DNA of 64,000 bases, taken from Gordonia prachuapensis. Its GTDB lineage: Bacteria > Actinomycetota > Actinomycetes > Mycobacteriales > Mycobacteriaceae. Under the pieces are notes generated by a model that was not told the DNA's origin, searched no databases, and worked only from the letters and a program-made list of their open reading frames with translations. Where the stretch lies: the NCBI RefSeq assembly GCF_036350515.1, contig NZ_JAZDUE010000005.1, positions 227,437-291,436 of the forward strand. Reading direction: 5' to 3'. Positions 37,501 to 47,700 of the stretch are shown in pieces. Positions within the stretch are counted from its first letter, which is position 1; every line of letters starts with the position of its first letter. The position numbers and the translations under genes were made by a program.

Positions 37501-40500
37501 CCCGACGTGTAGATGACATAGGCCGGCGAGTCCGGATCGACGGGCGGTGCCGTCCAATGCGGCGACTCAGCAGCGGGCAGCCGATCGATCTCCAGGATCT
37601 GGATCGCCTCGACTCTTGTTGCAGCAGCGGCGAAACGACCCGCGACGTCGCCGCGGGTCAGCACGATCGCCGGCGCGGCGTCGGCGATGATGCCCAGCAG
37701 CCTTTCGTCCGGGTGATCGAGTTCCAGGGGTAGGTAGGCGCCACCGGCCCGCAGGATCGCGAACAGAGCCACCACCGTCTCGATGCTGCGTGGGATCGCG
37801 AGGGCGACGACGCTCTCCGCTCCGACGCCGCGATCGTGCAGCACGTGCGCCACCCGGTCGACCTCGGATTCGAGTTCGGCGTATGTCAGCCGCCGGTCCT
37901 CGAAGACGAGCGCGTCGACCTCGGGGATCAGCGCTGCGCGCTCGGACAGCAACTCCGACACGGTGGTACGCGGTAGGTCGTGGACCGGGCCCACCAACGG
38001 CACGTCGGTGGGCAGCGCAGCGCCGAGGGCCGCCACCGGTTCGTCGAGCCGCGAGCCCAGGTCGCCCAGGATGGCCCGGAACCGGGTGACGACATCGTCG
38101 GCGTCGGCGTGCTCGATGAGATCGGCGCGGTACTCCACACGGAACCGGATCGACCGGCCGGGGGTGACGACCAGGGCGAGGGGATAGTGGGTGTGGTCGA
38201 GGCTGCCCTCGCCGACCACATCGTGCAACTCGGACTGGACGCGCTCTTCGTCCTCGGTGCGAAAATTCTGCAGCACGTAGAGCACATCGAAGAGCGCCTG
38301 GTGGCCGGTCTCCTGTTGCATCCGCGCGAGACCGACGTGGTCGTAGGACATCAGCGAGACCCGATCGTCCTGGACCCGACGCAACAGATCGCCGACGGTC
38401 TGCGCCGGGTCGAGTCGGGTGCGCACCGGCACCGTGTTGAGGAACAGGCCGATGACCGTGTCGATACCGGGCACCTCAGTGGGACGACCCGCCACGGTGG
38501 AGCCGTACGCGATGTCGGTGCGTCCGAGCACCCGTGACAGTGTGAGCGACAGCGCGGTCGACAGGACGGTGTTCAGTGTGACGCCCGCGGCGCGGGCATC
38601 GTTGCGGAGCCGGTCGGATGCCTCGGCCCCGAGTTCGACCTCGATGCGTCGCGGGGGCTGTGGCGACGCCGCGACCGCGCGAGGCGCGATCAGGGAGGGC
38701 TCGTCGTAGCCGGCGAGGTGGGTGCGCCACGCATCCATCGCGTCGGTGTCGTCGCTGCGGGCGATCCAACGGAGGTAGTCGGCCAGCGACGCTTCACGCT
38801 GCGGGACGGGGGTCTGGTTGAGATGCGCCAACAGGCGGGACACGAACAAACCGCCGGACCAGCCGTCCCACAACAGGAATCGGCGATTGACCACGAGCCG
38901 GTCGCCGTGATCGGGCATCCGGATCAGGGTCATCCGCCACAGTGGTGCTCGTTCGAGAGGGAAGCCGGCCGAGCGGTCGGCGGCGAGCACGGACTCCACT
39001 TCGACGTCCAGACGTTCGGGGTCCACTGCCGTGAGGTCGACGACGGCGAGGTCGGGATCGACGTCGGCCATCACGATCTGTACCGGTGTGCCGTCGTGTT
39101 CGACGAACGCGGCGCGTAGTTCGGGATTGGTGTCCAGGAGGGTTCGGGCGGCCCGCCGGACCGACTCGGCGTCGAGGCGGTGGCCGAAGTCCAGCCAGAA
39201 CTGTGCGGTGTAGATGTCGGCGTCGGCATCGACGCGTGCTTGGTAGTACAGGCCTTCCTGCAACGGGGTGAGCGGCCACACCGCCTCGATCTCGCCGTGC
39301 CGGTCGGCGAGGAACTCGACGGCATCATCCTCGAGTGGAACCAGGCGGTCGTCGGCGGCCCGGGCGACCGCGGCGACGAGGGTGTCGGCGACCCTCGCGG
39401 CGTCGTCGATCCTGCTCGGGTCGACGTGTGCCTCCACCGCCCAGCCGTCGTCCTCCGCGACGACCGCGACCTTCAGTGCGTGGTCGGTGGGCAACCCGTA
39501 ATCGCCTAGCAGCACAATGGGTTCGGCGATGGCGTGGGTGGCGAGAGCGCCGGCGAGCGCAGCACCGACCTGCGGCGAGCCGTAGCGCAGTACGTCCAGC
39601 GGCGGACCGGGGATCTCCTCCGGTGCCGGGTCGGCGACGGTCAGGCGTGCGGGACTCAGTGCCTGCCATGGGCCGGCGGTACGTTCGGCGCCGTCCGGGC
39701 GGAGATCGATCACCCGGTCGACGAGCAATCCGGCCGGCATCCGTGGGCCGAAGAGCTCGACCAGGGCCGACAGGACAACCGGCCCCAGGGCAGACCCGGC
39801 GGAGATCGCGGGTACCCGGCCGCCGTCGGCGACAGCCTGCCGGCGCGTCACCCATTCGACGTCGGTGGGGTCCTCGGGCGATGGCAGATCGCCACCGGGG
39901 GCCAGGATCTGCAGCCAAGTCGGGAGGTGGGACGGATCGATCGCAGCGGCGGTGAGTGCCCCGGCGACACGGTGCAGCGACACCGGTACAGCGTCGATCT
40001 CGATATGCCGGTCGGCACGTAGATCGTCGAGTGCCGTCCGGAGGTCGTCGGCCACCAGCCGTGCCGACGGTGCATCGACGAGCGCGGCATCCACGGCGAT
40101 ACGCACCTCCCCGGTCGTCGGCACGTAGACGGCCGCGGGCGCCCTGAGATCGTCGGGCACCCGATCGGAGACCGACATCGGGATGGTCTGCTCCTCGGCA
40201 GCCGCCGTGTGCAGAGTCCACAGGATGGGTGCCGGCCGGCGCAGGCCTGTTCGTAGTGCACCGTGGCGGGCGACGAGGGCGTTGAGGATGCCCTCGATCG
40301 CCTCGACCGGGGTTCCCTGGTCGGCTCGGGCGCTGACGATACGTGGCGGCAACGATTCCGGGTCGACCCCGGAGTCGCGGAGCCGCAGCACCGCAGGCGG
40401 CGGCGCAACCGGTCCGACTGCGACATCGTCTTCGGGAGCGATGGTGCCGGTCGCCAGATGGCCGATCCGCGTGTCCGGGTGTTCGGCGAGAGCGATGAGG

Positions 40501-41726
40501 AAGGCGCGGAACGACTCGGCGACAACCTGTACTTCCGCGGCGGCCGACTCGACGGCGCGCAAGACGACCTCGATCGGACGGTCCTTGCTGCGCAACTGGA
40601 TCTGGATCTCGACATCGGAGACCGGCCCGGACGCGAGTGCGTGCGCGGTGAAGTCGTGGCCGCCGATCTTCTGCCGGGCGGTGTTCGACATGACATTCAC
40701 GCCGAGACCGAACATGCGGTAGCGGTCGCCGCCACGGTCGGCGGCGGCCAGCTCGCGTCCGAGGTCCTCACCGCGGAATCGACTGTGCGACAGCAGACCG
40801 TAAAGGGCGTGGTCGGTGCGCCGCGCGAGATCGGCGACCGTGTCGCGAGCACCCGCGGTGATGCGCAGCGGGAGAACGCTGGTGACCATCGACGGCGCGG
40901 TCCGCACCGCGCGGTCCAGACGGCCCGTGACGGGCAGGGCCAGGACGAGATCTTCTCGGCCGGTGCGGATGTGAGCGAACCCAGCGGCTGTTGCGATCAA
41001 CAGGACCGTCGGGCGGACACCGATGCGCGAGGCCAAGGCCCGCACCGGCGCCGTGTGTTCCACGTCGAACTGGAATCGGGCGTGGATCTGGCCCTTGCCG
41101 GGCGGCAATTCATTGTCGAGCAATCGAACCGGCTCCGGCCGATCCGACATCCGGTCCAGCCAGTACGACCTGTCCTCGTCGTATCCTGGTCCGGCCCGGT
41201 ACGCAGCGTCCGCGCCGAGAACGGTCTGCAGGTCCCATGCATGTTCGACCGGTGACCCGTCGTAGTGCTCCTGCACCGCTTTGAGGAAGTGGATGAGTCC
41301 GACACCGTCGGACACCAGATGGTGCACCTTGAGATAGATCACATGAGTGTCGTCGACCGTGTGCAGCACGGTGACCTCGGTCAGCGGTCCGGTGTGGATG
41401 TCCATCGGTCGGGACATGTCGTCGGCCATCCACGACGTGGCCGCGCCTTCCGTGCGAACGTCGACAACCGGAAGCTCCCAGCGGTCGGCGGGCAGAAGTC
41501 GTTGCCGCAGTTCACCGGCGTCGTCGACGAACACCGCTCGCAATGCCTCCGCCGACTCGAGGGTGGCCACCAGGGCCTCGTGCAGGCGGTCGAAGTCCAG
41601 GTGGCCGTGGACCTCTGCGAAGAGCCCGGTGTTGTACAGGGTCGGGTCCGGGGCGACCTGCATCGCGAGATAGATGTCGCGCTGCCCGGCGAGGGCCGGC
41701 AGGGTGTGCAGAGAGGTGGAGGTCAC
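28596..41726 (-). CDS. NRPS-C: C-E(dead)-C(His-less)-A-T-C-A-T-C-A-T-E siderophore synthetase
   Basis: This 4376-residue synthetase opens with an EntF-like starter C domain (~7-430; intact HHLVSDG at 135-141). A degenerate epimerization-like domain follows (~433-790) in which HHxxxDG is DAALVDA (546-552). Next is a C domain (~812-1235) whose motif is RFLLWDG (949-955), with both His lost. Then come A1 (~1255-1760), T1 (Ser1813), C (~1866-2310; HHIATDE), A2 (~2335-2840), T2 (Ser2881), C, A3, T3 (GGDS) and a terminal E domain with HHLVVDG and EGHGRE intact. Pocket residues aligned by eye to GrsA are A1 DMENLGLINK (the N5-hydroxyornithine code), A2 DGWVIGAVVK (unassigned) and A3 DAQEGGLVDK (7/10 to a Gln code; acidic residue 278 could also suit a basic side chain). 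There is no thioesterase. The start overlaps the NRPS-B stop by four bases. Confidence 0.93.
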   Translation of the reverse strand: MTSTSLHTLPALAGQRDIYLAMQVAPDPTLYNTGLFAEVHGHLDFDRLHEALVATLESAEALRAVFVDDAGELRQRLLPADRWELPVVDVRTEGAATSWMADDMSRPMDIHTGPLTEVTVLHTVDDTHVIYLKVHHLVSDGVGLIHFLKAVQEHYDGSPVEHAWDLQTVLGADAAYRAGPGYDEDRSYWLDRMSDRPEPVRLLDNELPPGKGQIHARFQFDVEHTAPVRALASRIGVRPTVLLIATAAGFAHIRTGREDLVLALPVTGRLDRAVRTAPSMVTSVLPLRITAGARDTVADLARRTDHALYGLLSHSRFRGEDLGRELAAADRGGDRYRMFGLGVNVMSNTARQKIGGHDFTAHALASGPVSDVEIQIQLRSKDRPIEVVLRAVESAAAEVQVVAESFRAFLIALAEHPDTRIGHLATGTIAPEDDVAVGPVAPPPAVLRLRDSGVDPESLPPRIVSARADQGTPVEAIEGILNALVARHGALRTGLRRPAPILWTLHTAAAEEQTIPMSVSDRVPDDLRAPAAVYVPTTGEVRIAVDAALVDAPSARLVADDLRTALDDLRADRHIEIDAVPVSLHRVAGALTAAAIDPSHLPTWLQILAPGGDLPSPEDPTDVEWVTRRQAVADGGRVPAISAGSALGPVVLSALVELFGPRMPAGLLVDRVIDLRPDGAERTAGPWQALSPARLTVADPAPEEIPGPPLDVLRYGSPQVGAALAGALATHAIAEPIVLLGDYGLPTDHALKVAVVAEDDGWAVEAHVDPSRIDDAARVADTLVAAVARAADDRLVPLEDDAVEFLADRHGEIEAVWPLTPLQEGLYYQARVDADADIYTAQFWLDFGHRLDAESVRRAARTLLDTNPELRAAFVEHDGTPVQIVMADVDPDLAVVDLTAVDPERLDVEVESVLAADRSAGFPLERAPLWRMTLIRMPDHGDRLVVNRRFLLWDGWSGGLFVSRLLAHLNQTPVPQREASLADYLRWIARSDDTDAMDAWRTHLAGYDEPSLIAPRAVAASPQPPRRIEVELGAEASDRLRNDARAAGVTLNTVLSTALSLTLSRVLGRTDIAYGSTVAGRPTEVPGIDTVIGLFLNTVPVRTRLDPAQTVGDLLRRVQDDRVSLMSYDHVGLARMQQETGHQALFDVLYVLQNFRTEDEERVQSELHDVVGEGSLDHTHYPLALVVTPGRSIRFRVEYRADLIEHADADDVVTRFRAILGDLGSRLDEPVAALGAALPTDVPLVGPVHDLPRTTVSELLSERAALIPEVDALVFEDRRLTYAELESEVDRVAHVLHDRGVGAESVVALAIPRSIETVVALFAILRAGGAYLPLELDHPDERLLGIIADAAPAIVLTRGDVAGRFAAAATRVEAIQILEIDRLPAAESPHWTAPPVDPDSPAYVIYTSGSTGKPKGAVTPYRGLTNMQLNHREEVFEPAIAVAAEAGINRRLRIAHTVSFAFDMSWEELLWLVEGHEVHVCDEDLRRDSAALVAYCRTHRIDVINVTPTYAAQLFADGLLDSDHVPALVLLGGEAVPEPVWSRLRSHPHTFGYNLYGPTEYTINTLGVGTDDAASSSVGTPIWNTTAHLLDPWLRPVPRGVAGELYISGAGLARGYLGRPGLTAERFVADPFGAGARLYRTGDLMKVRPDGNLDFLGRTDDQVKVRGYRVELGEIDAALTALPEIATSAVVASADPSAPDVKRLVAYVIPTDPDGGVDVADIRRRLSAGLPDYMVPTLFAVVDDFPMTVNGKLDVRALPQPQRSGERRAPRTDLERRLCEIFAEVLGLGGEDGEDGECPVGLDDDFFELGGHSMAAMKLAATLRAELGAELAIRDLFEARTPAELASRARMTGSSSDIAVGERPDRIPLSPAQERLWVLHTLDPTDVSYHYGHVVRLGTAVDETALRAAVRDLLVRHEILRTLVDDSDGEPVQRVLDVGEIPDVVVVGDIQFGDSASPADDLPATVTERARDFLTRPFDLRSALPIRIRLDRLVGAESDSDAGILTIAMHHIATDEWSDRPLLTDLTVAYAARVAGMSPDAPPLPVQYADYTLWQRKRIEETGEAQLQYWAQTLADLPEELDLPRDRPRRHGAVSPAATTTVTVDADTRARLAEVSRAAGASMFMLVQAAVATLLYREGAGDDIPLGTPISGRNDPALDDLVGFFVGTQVLRTDLGGHPRFDELLERVRVLDLAAFDNADVPFQQIVERLAPPRVSGRNPLFQVSVGYLPLDAVPGEFLGGPATFEPLTAVAAKFDLAFTFVDITATGELTVGLEYATDMFDTATAERLLVHLGAVLDHVAAEPRIRVDAIGVVSAAEIAAIRAVETGPAEQSGTDTLVDLLREASLANADRIALVDTAGRRLTYRDLDHAAEQLAATLVDLGIGPESVVAVIAERGITQIVALHAVLRAGAAYLPIDTDLPADRVAFMIADARPAAAVVNGSTAVSGAVPADLPTVSVTDDGVVASATSAAPSRPMPPPHPDHPAYVIYTSGSTGRPKGVIVTHRNLVNVLRWRWESMPGGVFGPQHTVLVKTPAGFDGAVWELLLPFVTGACAVVAEPGAQRDPARQAEIIAAQDVTTVVFVPSLLELFVDHLPSVPSLRHIIAGGEALTTDLAARIHAHAPGLALINAYGPTETTVVVTDHTAQPDATTRTVPIGRPIAGTDLIVLDTALQRVPDGAVGELYVRGTALARGYHARRGLTATTFVADPTGETPGARSYRTGDLVRRRGGVLEYVGRADSQVKVRGNRVELGEIETAIRALPQITAAAVATDGDRVVGWVVPDRAFTEGDDSDIAAGVTEQLASTMPSYMIPAPLVVLDELPLNHTGKLDRLALPKPAAATAGTEPRSALESDLAEIFGAALGTPVTDVHANFFALGGHSLLAIKMTNLIRGTLGYEIGLKVVFDHPTVAGLATHLTSADPATTSTAAELRRRGDAGPVLSFGQEQMLTLHAVSGPTATYNVPMLWRPGGPSGTEAIDHEALRAAVGDVVRRHEVLRTRYPDQTPEIVENPDVVVTSVTTTEELFAAGAHAFELDREIPIRVSVTDDVAVVTIHHIATDEWSAAPLRADLDTAYAARRSGNAPVWQELPLQYADFAAWQREVVSGERRDAQLAFWRDTLAGSPEELTLPYDRPRPPRPSGRGDGVFLALPGPLVRSLAALAARTGTSMFMVVQAAVAVLLSRLGGGPDIPLGTPVTIRNDSRLDRLVGFFLNTLVLRTDVGGNPSATDLLTRIRAANLAALDNRDIPFEQVVEAVGAARSSALNPLFQTMVVYVDGRLPDAATGGAAPPPPTTAKFDLSFDFTEDSSGDEPRVGGVIEYSTDLFDRSTVEAMAARLLKILEFMASEPSSALRTLDVRVPAELRSIERPAAAPATFPELFDDVVRRDRTASALRGADGTRSFGELDDRVRTIAGRLVEHGIGPEDVVAVRLPRGVAALETIFAVLYAGAAYLPIEPDTPADRVDAMVAIARPARVVESGDDPLLAPAGGPPPADFRRVRRLLPDHPAYVIFTSGSTGTPKGVMVAHRGLTNLFASHRRMLHAPTRERTGRERLRVGHAWSLAFDASWQPQLWLLDGHEVSIVDTDTQRDAQALAAQLTAESWDFLELTPSHLRQLDGAERGMAAIGFGGEAVPQAQWQQLRDLSGSDSYNLYGPTEATVDALVARAGDATHPIVGHPVDGARAYVLDAYLLPVPDGVDGELYLAGAGLARGYMGRGDLTAERFVADPFAGGGSRMYRTGDTVRRNSDGQLEYRGRGDDQVKIRGFRVELGEVEAALSRMNGIAAALAVARAGRLVGYVVTEPDAVVEPSGLRAGVREVLPDYMVPSAIVVLDRFPELPNGKIDRKALPEPELDVAVRAPETAAQQSICAAIADVVGVPRDKVGLDEDFGELGGDSIVAMQLVARLRAEGFTVSPRDVMNQRTAAELAATIGGPSLTPPRELADIRSGEVPATPIVGWLESLVTDERVRDATRAPADLIRGFHQSALLRVPADIDQALLQRSLAVLVARHHMLRARLVTETTPWRFEVPESVAGPLLVAETDRDIEAVALRARARLDPQAGVMLSAAWVDFGDEPGRLLLAIHHLVVDGVSWRTLVPELIAVYSQLHDGVEEPALPPTPTAFAAWARGLVQLDRMAELDLWREIADEATPPAMFHRALDPTIDRQGTARRHRVEIEPELAEKLLGPVPARIGAGVDDVLLGAFGAATGESMLVDLEGHGREEHLVPGADLNATVGWFTAVHPVRVGGAGGTTEQIRELASQRAGLPDGGIGYGVLRYVGGHELPGAAIEFNYLGRYRTFEFGDWGMAPESADVGPDDAMPAGYAIIIDITTIDGPEGARMQATWTYQPGVVDPERIADLARDWVAALHTVAEEVTTA

Positions 41727-44700
41727 GTGCGCACTCCGATTTCCGTAGGCACGGTGGATACGTCAGGGGCGGTGAGGGTTTCGAGTGTAATTCGCCACTC
41801 GGCCGCCAGTGCCGCCACCGTCTGGGCGGTCAGCTGGTCGGGCAGGTGGGTGAACGTGGCGGCGAGCACCGGCCCGTCGACTTCGTCCCTGCAGACGACG
41901 TCGATCTCGAGTGGGTAGCCGCAGCCGAGATCCGCGTCCGGGGCGGCGTCGAGCGACACCGATTCGGCCGACGGTTGCCATGCCACCCCGCCACCGACCG
42001 GGAACCGACCCAGGTAATTGAACAGGACGCCGGGTCGCGCGGTGGTCGCGACCGCGGCGGACAGTTGCGCGTTCAGATGGCGAAGTATCCCGAAGCCCGC
42101 TCCTGCCGAGGGCATCTCGTTCCAGAGACGATCGGCGCTGGTGATCGCATCGGTGATGTCCTCCGTGGCAGGCAGCCGCATCGGTGCGACCGTGGTGAGC
42201 CATCCGACCGTATGGGCCAGATCCACCCCGTCGAATCCGGCGAGGTCGGTATCCCGGCCGTGCCGTTCGGTGTCGACGATCAGGTCTCGGGTGTCGAGAA
42301 CCTTTGTCGCGGCGATGCGTAGCGCACCGAGCAGGATCGCGGTGACGCCGACGCGCAGGCGCGCCGGGATCGCGGTGAGCAAAACGCCGGTGACGTCGGG
42401 ACCGATCGTCACGGTGTGGTGCGCCTGGTCGCCCACGCGACCGCCGACCGGCGTCTGGCCGGGGACGAGGTCCCCATCCGGTGCGAGGACGGTCGCCCAG
42501 TGCTCGACTTCGCCGAGCAGATCGGGGTCGGCCGCCCGCGCGGACGCGGCCGTGGCGAACTCGCTCATGGTGGTGCCGCCGGTCAGGGGTGTCGGTGCGT
42601 TGCCCGCGACGACGTCCGCGTGGAAGGCGGCGAGGTCGTCGAGGATGATCCGGCGGGAGACACCGTCGACGGCGAGATGATGGATGACGAGAATCAGCCG
42701 TCCCGTCCCCGATGGTGGCTGCAAAAATGTCGCGGACACCATCCGGCCCTCGGTGGGGGACAGGCGCGCTGCACCGCGATCCGATTCGGACGCGACCACG
42801 CGATCGAGATCGTCGTCGGCACCGACCGGGACCACGGTGAGCACCTCGTCGGCGTGGACGGATCCGGGCGGCTGCGTGCGTAGGCTCCACACCACCCCGG
42901 CGACGACGTCGAGCGACATGCGCAGCGCCTCATGACAATCGAGAAGTGCCTGGAGGATCACCACGAGCGACTCACGATCGGCCTCTGCCGGGGTGTCGAC
43001 GACGACCGACTGGTTGAACCGATCGATCCTTCCCCCGAACTCGCGCAGTCGGTGCACGATCGGTAGCAGCGGAATGGCCGTGGAGCCCGACGTGCCCGAC
43101 GTACTCGACACTTCTCCGCCGATCGCCGACGTCGGGTTCGTGTCGATCCATTCGGCAACGTCTGCGAGCCCGGCGATCGTGCGATGAGTGAACACGTCAC
43201 GCGGTGTCAGGTGCACACCACGACGACGCGCTCGATTGACCATCGTGGTGGAGATGATGCTGTCCCCACCGAGTTCGAAGAAGTCGTCGTCGATGCCGAG
43301 ATCTGGGAGACCGTCGGAATCCCGGCCGATTCCCAGACTGTCGGCGAAGACATCCGCGAGCACGGACTCGATGTCGTTTGTGGGCCGACGACCATGCGGC
43401 TCCCGATGCGCGTCGGGCTCGGGCAACGCGGCCACATCCGTCTTGCCGTTCACGGTCAGCGGGATGCGGTCGAGCGGAATGACCGCGGCCGGCACCATGT
43501 GCTCGGGCAGGCGTTCGGCCAACGCGGCGCGCACCGTCGATGGATCGACATCGGCAACGACGTAGGCCAGTATGCGATCCCCGCCGGCCGGGCCGGGCCG
43601 GGTGATCACGGCTACGTCGTTCACTCCGTCGACCGCGGCTGTCGCCGAACGGATCTCACCGAGTTCGATGCGGAACCCACGGATCTTCACCTGGGTGTCC
43701 GAGCGTCCAACGTAGTAGAGCCGTCCGTCGCGGTCGTACCGGAACAGGTCGCCGGTGCGGTACATGGTCGCACCGACGTGGGCAGGGTCCGCGACAAACC
43801 GGGTCGAGGTCAACCCCGGACGCCGTAGGTAGCCGCTCGTGACCTGCGGGCCTGCGAGGTACAGCTCACCGGCCACCCCGGTCGGCACGGGCCGCAGATA
43901 CTGGTCGAGGAGACGACCGTCGAATCCCGGCAGTAGACGGCCGACGTCGCTGCCGGCGGCGGTCGCGACCTCTGACGTGTCGATGGCCAGATGGCTTGCA
44001 TGCACCGTGATCTCCGTGATCCCGTACATGTTGACGGCCCGGACATGCGGGTGTCGATCGAGAAATCCGCTCAGCCGGGGAATGTCGAGCGCCTCGCCGC
44101 CGAAGACCACGTAGCGCAGACACGACAGGTCGAACGCCGACGACGCGGGATCGTCCGCCGCATCCAGCGCGAAGAAGGCCGACGGCGTCTGATTGAGAAC
44201 GCTGACCCGCTCCGTCTCGATCAGCGCGCCGAGGTCCTGCGGCGACCGGGTGGTGGCGCGGTCCGGGACGACGATGCTGCCACCTGTCGACAACGGCCCC
44301 CACAGTTCCCAGACGGAGAAGTCGAAGGCGTAGGAGTGGAACAACATCCAGACATCGTCCGGGCCCACGTCGAAGAGATCCGAGGTGGCGTCGAGCAGTG
44401 CCACCACGTTCGCGTGCGACACGGTGACACCCTTCGGACGTCCGGTGGAGCCGGACGTGAAGATCACGTACGCAGGCGATTCCGGCGCCGGCCGGGGTAG
44501 CGTCGCCGCACGCCTGGGTCCATCCGCCCCGATGGGGGCGCGCTCGGTGAGATATGTGGTGTCGACGGTCAGGGTCGGCTCGGCGTCGGCGGTGATCATC
44601 GCGACACGGTCGACGGGATAGTCGGGGTCGATCGGCACATACGCCGCGCCGGCACGCAGCGTCGCCAGGATCGCCACCACCAGGTCGGCCGACCGGTCGA

Positions 44701-47700
44701 GAACGAGCGCGACGAGATCCCCCGGCGTGACGCCGTCGGACACCAGGCGACGCGCGAGTTCCGCACTCCGCTGGTCGATCTCGCGGTAGGTGAGGCTGCC
44801 GGTTCGGGTGACCACGGCCGTTCGCTCGGGCGTGCGGGCGGCGGTGTCGGTGAAGACCTCGACCAGGGTGCGCCCGCCGGTGCGGCGTGTGCTCGGCAGG
44901 CCGACCAGGGCGTCCGGCGTTGAAGTGCCATCGAGGCGCACGTGCGCCATCCGGGTATCGGGTGCGTCGGCCAGCAGGTCGAGTGCACCGACCACGCGGG
45001 CCGTCATGTCGTCCACGGTGGGTCGGTCGAAGAGCTCCGTCGCATACTCGACACGGAGCCGGATCCCTTCGTTGTCGGGAAGCTCGACGAACTCGAAGGT
45101 CAGGTCGAACTTGGCGGTCGCGGTGCGTGGGAAGAGCGGTGTGGCCGCCAAGCCGTCGAAGTGCGGCGCCACGATGGGATCGCGGTACTGCACCATCGTC
45201 TGGAAGACCGGATGCCGCCCGAGGGAGCGGTCGGGGGCGAGTGCGCGGACCACCTCGTCGAACGGCACGTCCTGATGCGCATAGGCGTCGAGATCGACTC
45301 CGCGAACACGTCGGATCACCTCGGCCAGCGTGGGATCGCCGGTGAGGTCGGTGCGCAGCGCGACCGTGTTGACGAACATGCCGATGAGATCGTCGGCGGC
45401 GGCGGCAGTTCGTCCGGCGATCGGGGAGCCGACAACGATGTCGTCACCGGCGCCCGAGGCGGACAGGGCCACCGTGACCGCGGCATGGACCAGCATGAAC
45501 ATCGTTGCGTTCGCGTCGCGCGCACGCTCACGGAGCGCTGCCAGCCGATCCGGGGACAGGACGACGACGATCTCGTCGCCGACCGTGCTGCGGTCGGTGC
45601 CCCGCGGGCGGTCGAAGGGCAGCGCGAGCTCATCCGGCGCTCCCGCAAGCGTGGTGCGCCACCGAGTGAGCTGGCGATGGGAGAGCGAGTCGGGGTCGTC
45701 CGGGTCGCCGAGCGCATTCAGCTGCCAGACCGCATGGTCGGCGAATTGGATCGGCGGCGCGGACACCGCGACGCCGTTGTGCCCGGCGGCCAATTCCGCG
45801 AACAGCCGGCGCGCCGACCACTCGTCGGCCGCGATGTGATGCACGGTGAGCAACAACACCGCCGCACCGGCGGAGGTCCGCAGCAGATCCGCACGGATCG
45901 GCGACTCGGCGCCCAGGTCGAACGGACGCGCGATCAGTTCGGCCATGGTGGACGGCACCGCGTCCGACGCGACGTGGCGTTCGTGGATGTCCACGGCGTC
46001 TGCGGCCTCGGGCGCATCCACGACCTGAGCGCCGTCCACGATCCTGGTGCGGAGGATCTCGTGACGTCTGACGATGCCCTGCAGTGACCTGGTCAGGCGC
46101 GCCCGGTCCACCGACGAGCCTTCGGTGGCCCGCAGTTCGACGGCGAACGGCACCGTGTAGGCGGAGTCGTCGATTCCGCTCTGGAACCAGAGTCGTCGCT
46201 GCGCGGGGGACAACGGGATCGGATCCGGACGCGATGCCAAGGGCCGCGGCTCGTCGCGGTTGGTCGTCGATGTCGACCGGTGAGGGAGGTCGTCGGGCCG
46301 GTCGGTCCCGTTTCCCTTCCGGTCGAGCAGGGTCGCGATGTCGGCCAGGACAGGGTGGTCGAAGACCTCTGCCACGGTCAGATTGACGCCGGTCGCGACC
46401 CGCAGGCGCGTCAACACGCGGGTGGCGGACAACGAGTGGCCACCGAGATCGAAGAAGTTGTCGTCCATGCCGGCGCTGTCGATCCCGAGGACGTCGACGA
46501 CCGCGTCCCGGACGTGCGTCTCGAGCGCCGTGGCCGGTTGGCGACGCGTGCGGGCGGATCCCACGGTCGGAGCGGGCAACGCCCTGCGGTCGAGTTTGCC
46601 GCCCGGCGTCTGCGGGAGGACGTTCAACGCCGTCCAGGTGGCCGGGATCATGTAGGCGGGCAGGTGTTTCGCGAGTTCCGCCGACAGGACGGAGCCGGAG
46701 ACGGCGCCGGTGTAGTAGGCGTCGAGTCGGACACCGCCGTCGGTGTCACGACCCGCGACGACCGCGGCCTGCGCCACGCCGTCGACGGACAGCATCGTGG
46801 CCTCCACCTCGCCGAGTTCGACACGGTTGCCGCGGATCTTGACCTGCCCGTCGATGCGACCGAGGAGGCGGAGGCGTCCATCCTCATCGACGAGCGCGCG
46901 GTCGCCGCTGCGGTACATGCGTTGGCCGCGATGGGTGGGGTCGGCGACGAAGCGCGCGACGGTCAGGTCCGGCCGGCCGTGGTACCCGCGGGCGGCCTGC
47001 ACGCCGGCGACATAGAGTTCGCCGGGCACTCCCGCCGGCACCGGCCGCAGATGGCGATCGAGGACCCGGAGTTCGCAGCCCGCGACCGCGGTGCCCACGT
47101 GCACGTCATCGGTGATCACCCCGGTCGCGACATCACCGGCGACCTCCGAGGAGCCGTAGGAGTTGACGACCTCGTCGGTGTCCGCCCGTAACCGGTCGGC
47201 GACGCTGGGGGGCAGCGGTTCGCCGGAGACGATCCATCGGCGCAGGCCCAGTGGTGTGGCGAGCGACGCGGCGGAGTCCGCGATGGCGCCGGCCAGCGAC
47301 GGGACCGCGGTCACCTGGTCCGTCCCGGACGCGACGGCCAAGCGGGCCAACGCGGTGGCGTCGCGGGAGGTGTCGTCGTCGGCCAGCACGACCGTCGCGC
47401 CTGCTGCCAGCGCCCCGAGGATCTCGGTGGTGCCGTCGATGAACGCGATCGAACTCTTGGCGAGCGCCGTGGTGCCGTCCCACTGACGTGCCGCCCAGGC
47501 GATTCGGTTCGCCAGTGCCCCCGCAGTACCCACCACACCCTTGGGCGTACCGGTGGAGCCGGACGTGTACACGAGGTACGCGGCGGCCTCCGGGGGAACC
47601 GGCGCCGGGTCGAGCGCGTCGGTGTGCTCCGCGGCCGTGAGCAGGCCGGGCAACTCCGCGGTGTCGATGACCAGGTCCGGGGCAGCATCGTCGAGCATGA

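Noticed and set aside
39344..40439. Frameshift or assembly error as cause of the degenerate E-like domain in NRPS-C
   Set aside because: The reading frame is continuous for 13 kb and the segment keeps recognisable E-domain landmarks over its full length, so true divergence is more likely.
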